5,738 nucleotides of DNA from Candidatus Moranbacteria bacterium GW2011_GWE1_49_15 (lineage in GTDB: Bacteria; Patescibacteriota; Minisyncoccia; Moranbacterales; GWC2-37-73), in assembly GCA_001003855.1 (NCBI GenBank), contig LCPX01000053.1, forward strand, positions 1-5,738, in the 5' to 3' direction. Shown piece by piece: positions 4,558 to 5,738 of this stretch; position 1 is the first letter of the stretch, and every line of letters starts with the position of its first letter. A program made the position numbers and the translations under genes. Below the pieces are notes generated by a model. That model was not told the origin of the DNA. It did no database searches and saw only the letters and a program-made list of their open reading frames with translations.

Positions 4558-5738
4558 TCTATTCCTCCCTTCATATAGAAGTCCTGCTCGGAAACGTCGT
4601 CATATTGCCCTTCCAAAATCATCTTGAATCCCTTGACCGTATCGGCCAATTTCACGTATTTACCTTGGACACCTGTAAACTGTTCAGCCACGAAGAACGG
4701 CTGGGAAAGGAATTTCTGGATCTTCCTGGCCCTAGCAACGGTTGTCCTGTCCTCATCTGAAAGCTCCTCCATTCCGAGGATAGCGATGATATCCTGAAGG
4801 TCTTTGTATCGCTGAAGAACCCTCTGCACACCTCTGGCGACTTCGTAATGTTCTTTTCCAACTATGTTAGGGTCAAGAATGGTTGAACTGGAATCCAACG
4901 GATCGACGGCAGGATAAATTCCCAGTTCCGAAAGTCCTCGGGAAAGCACGACCGTGGAATCAAGGTGTCCGAAAGTGGTCGCCGGTGCCGGATCGGTCAA
5001 GTCGTCAGCCGGCACGTACACGGCCTGCACGGAAGTGATAGATCCTTGCTTGGTCGAAGTGATCCTTTCCTGGAGCTTTCCCATTTCCTCTGCCAAAGTC
5101 GGCTGGTATCCCACGGCCGACGGAATGCGTCCCAAGAGGGCGGACACTTCCGATCCTGCCTGCGTGAAACGGAAGATGTTGTCCACGAAAAGAAGAACGT
5201 CCTTTCCTTCGCGGTCGCGGAAATGTTCAGCCATGGTCAGCGCCGAAAGCGCGACTCGCTGGCGGGCTCCCGGCGGCTCGTTCATCTGTCCGAACACCAA
5301 AGTGGTCTTGTCCAAAACTCCGGACTCTTTCATTTCATGATAAAGGTCGTTTCCTTCGCGGGTCCTTTCCCCGACTCCGGCAAACACCGAAAATCCTCCG
5401 TGTTCCTGCGCGATGTTGCGGATAAGTTCTTGGATAACCACGGTCTTTCCTACTCCGGCTCCTCCGAAAAGTCCGACTTTTCCTCCTTTGACAAAAGGAC
5501 AGATGAGGTCGATGACTTTGATTCCTGTTTCGAAAATCTCAGCTTCGTTTGACTGGTCCTTGAAGGACGGCGCATCGCGGTGAATCGGATCCCTCCTTTC
5601 CACTTTCACGGCTTCCTTTCCATCGATCGGGTCCCCCAAAAGATTGAACATCCTTCCTAGGGTCTCCTTTCCGACAGGAACGGCGATAGGCGCTCCGGTG
5701 TCCACGACTTCCATCCCCCTCTTGAGGCCGTCAGTCGC
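4542..5738 (-). CDS. atpD: F1Fo ATP synthase beta subunit, N-terminus outside window
   Basis: This is the catalytic beta subunit of the F1 sector; three copies alternate with alpha and make ATP from ADP and phosphate at the membrane. The frame is open to the window edge, beginning ATDGLKRGMEVVDTG, so 398 C-terminal residues are present and about 70 are missing compared with the usual 460-470. The Met at 5714 is internal. Fragment positions: end of the N-terminal barrel (1-30); Walker A GGAGVGKT (92-99); GERTREGND (123-131) with the catalytic Glu124; Walker B VLLFVDNIFRF (181-191); nucleotide-site Tyr in GIYPAVDPLDS (273-283); and the C-terminal helical domain with EELSDED (324-330), equivalent to DELSEED, which contacts gamma. 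All expected active-site features in the fragment are intact. It is followed by atpC after 163 bp; the gene order fits the standard atp operon. Confidence 0.99.
   Translation of the reverse strand, partial: ATDGLKRGMEVVDTGAPIAVPVGKETLGRMFNLLGDPIDGKEAVKVERRDPIHRDAPSFKDQSNEAEIFETGIKVIDLICPFVKGGKVGLFGGAGVGKTVVIQELIRNIAQEHGGFSVFAGVGERTREGNDLYHEMKESGVLDKTTLVFGQMNEPPGARQRVALSALTMAEHFRDREGKDVLLFVDNIFRFTQAGSEVSALLGRIPSAVGYQPTLAEEMGKLQERITSTKQGSITSVQAVYVPADDLTDPAPATTFGHLDSTVVLSRGLSELGIYPAVDPLDSSSTILDPNIVGKEHYEVARGVQRVLQRYKDLQDIIAILGMEELSDEDRTTVARARKIQKFLSQPFFVAEQFTGVQGKYVKLADTVKGFKMILEGQYDDVSEQDFYMKGGIDEIKK

Noticed and set aside
5161..5170. TGCGTGAAAC resembling half of a ParB parS site
   Set aside because: Only one half-site matches the TGTTTCACGTGAAACA consensus (8 of 10), the other half does not, and it encodes conserved atpD residues.
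1..5738. CRISPR array, insertion sequence or defence system
   Set aside because: No regularly spaced direct repeats, transposase frame, terminal repeats or recognisable defence proteins were seen on either strand.

Overview
The window looks like chromosomal DNA from a bacterium of the Patescibacteria (Candidate Phyla Radiation), probably a Parcubacteria-type lineage. This is an inference. It rests on compact core genes with few visible Shine-Dalgarno sites, very AT-rich hairpin spacers between operon genes, a CCGCCAGCTGGCGG-type palindrome beside a tRNA, and a secreted IPT/TIG protein style I associate with that group. No 16S rRNA or other direct taxonomic marker is present. The four assignable stop codons are TAG or TAA, and glycine is encoded by GGN, so nothing suggests UGA recoding.

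Layout from left to right. 1-1206 (minus): a large secreted beta-rich protein whose 3' end lies outside the window. It carries an IPT/TIG-like module that appears to be interrupted by a concanavalin/LamG-like domain, and its signal-peptide region is broken by a frameshift or deletion. 1207-1570: a gene-free stretch with a good intrinsic terminator facing left (1304-1331) and a 9-bp inverted repeat. 1571-2464 and 2602-3417 (minus): parB and parA, the chromosome-partition CTPase and ATPase, transcribed parA to parB and separated by an AT-rich hairpin spacer. 3418-3590: the parA leader and two interleaved, divergent sigma70-type promoters, one for parA (leftward) and one for the tRNA (rightward). 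3591-3672 (plus): tRNA-Leu(CAA), followed by its own terminator. 3721-3869: non-coding DNA with a 16-bp perfect palindrome and a decayed second tRNA-Leu. 3870-3901: a strong, probably bidirectional terminator closing the ATP synthase operon. 3944-4378 and 4542-5738 (minus): atpC (epsilon) and the C-terminal 398 residues of atpD (beta) of F1Fo ATP synthase, separated by a second AT-rich hairpin spacer related to the parA-parB one.

Functionally the window holds two housekeeping modules on the minus strand (end of the ATP synthase operon; parAB) with a plus-strand tRNA between them. The coding content is ordinary. The unusual signals are in the non-coding DNA: the mutually exclusive promoter pair, the related hairpins placed just before parB and atpC, a hairpin with the atpD stop codon at its loop, and the tRNA relic. 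I do not see a new defence, mobile or biosynthetic system here.
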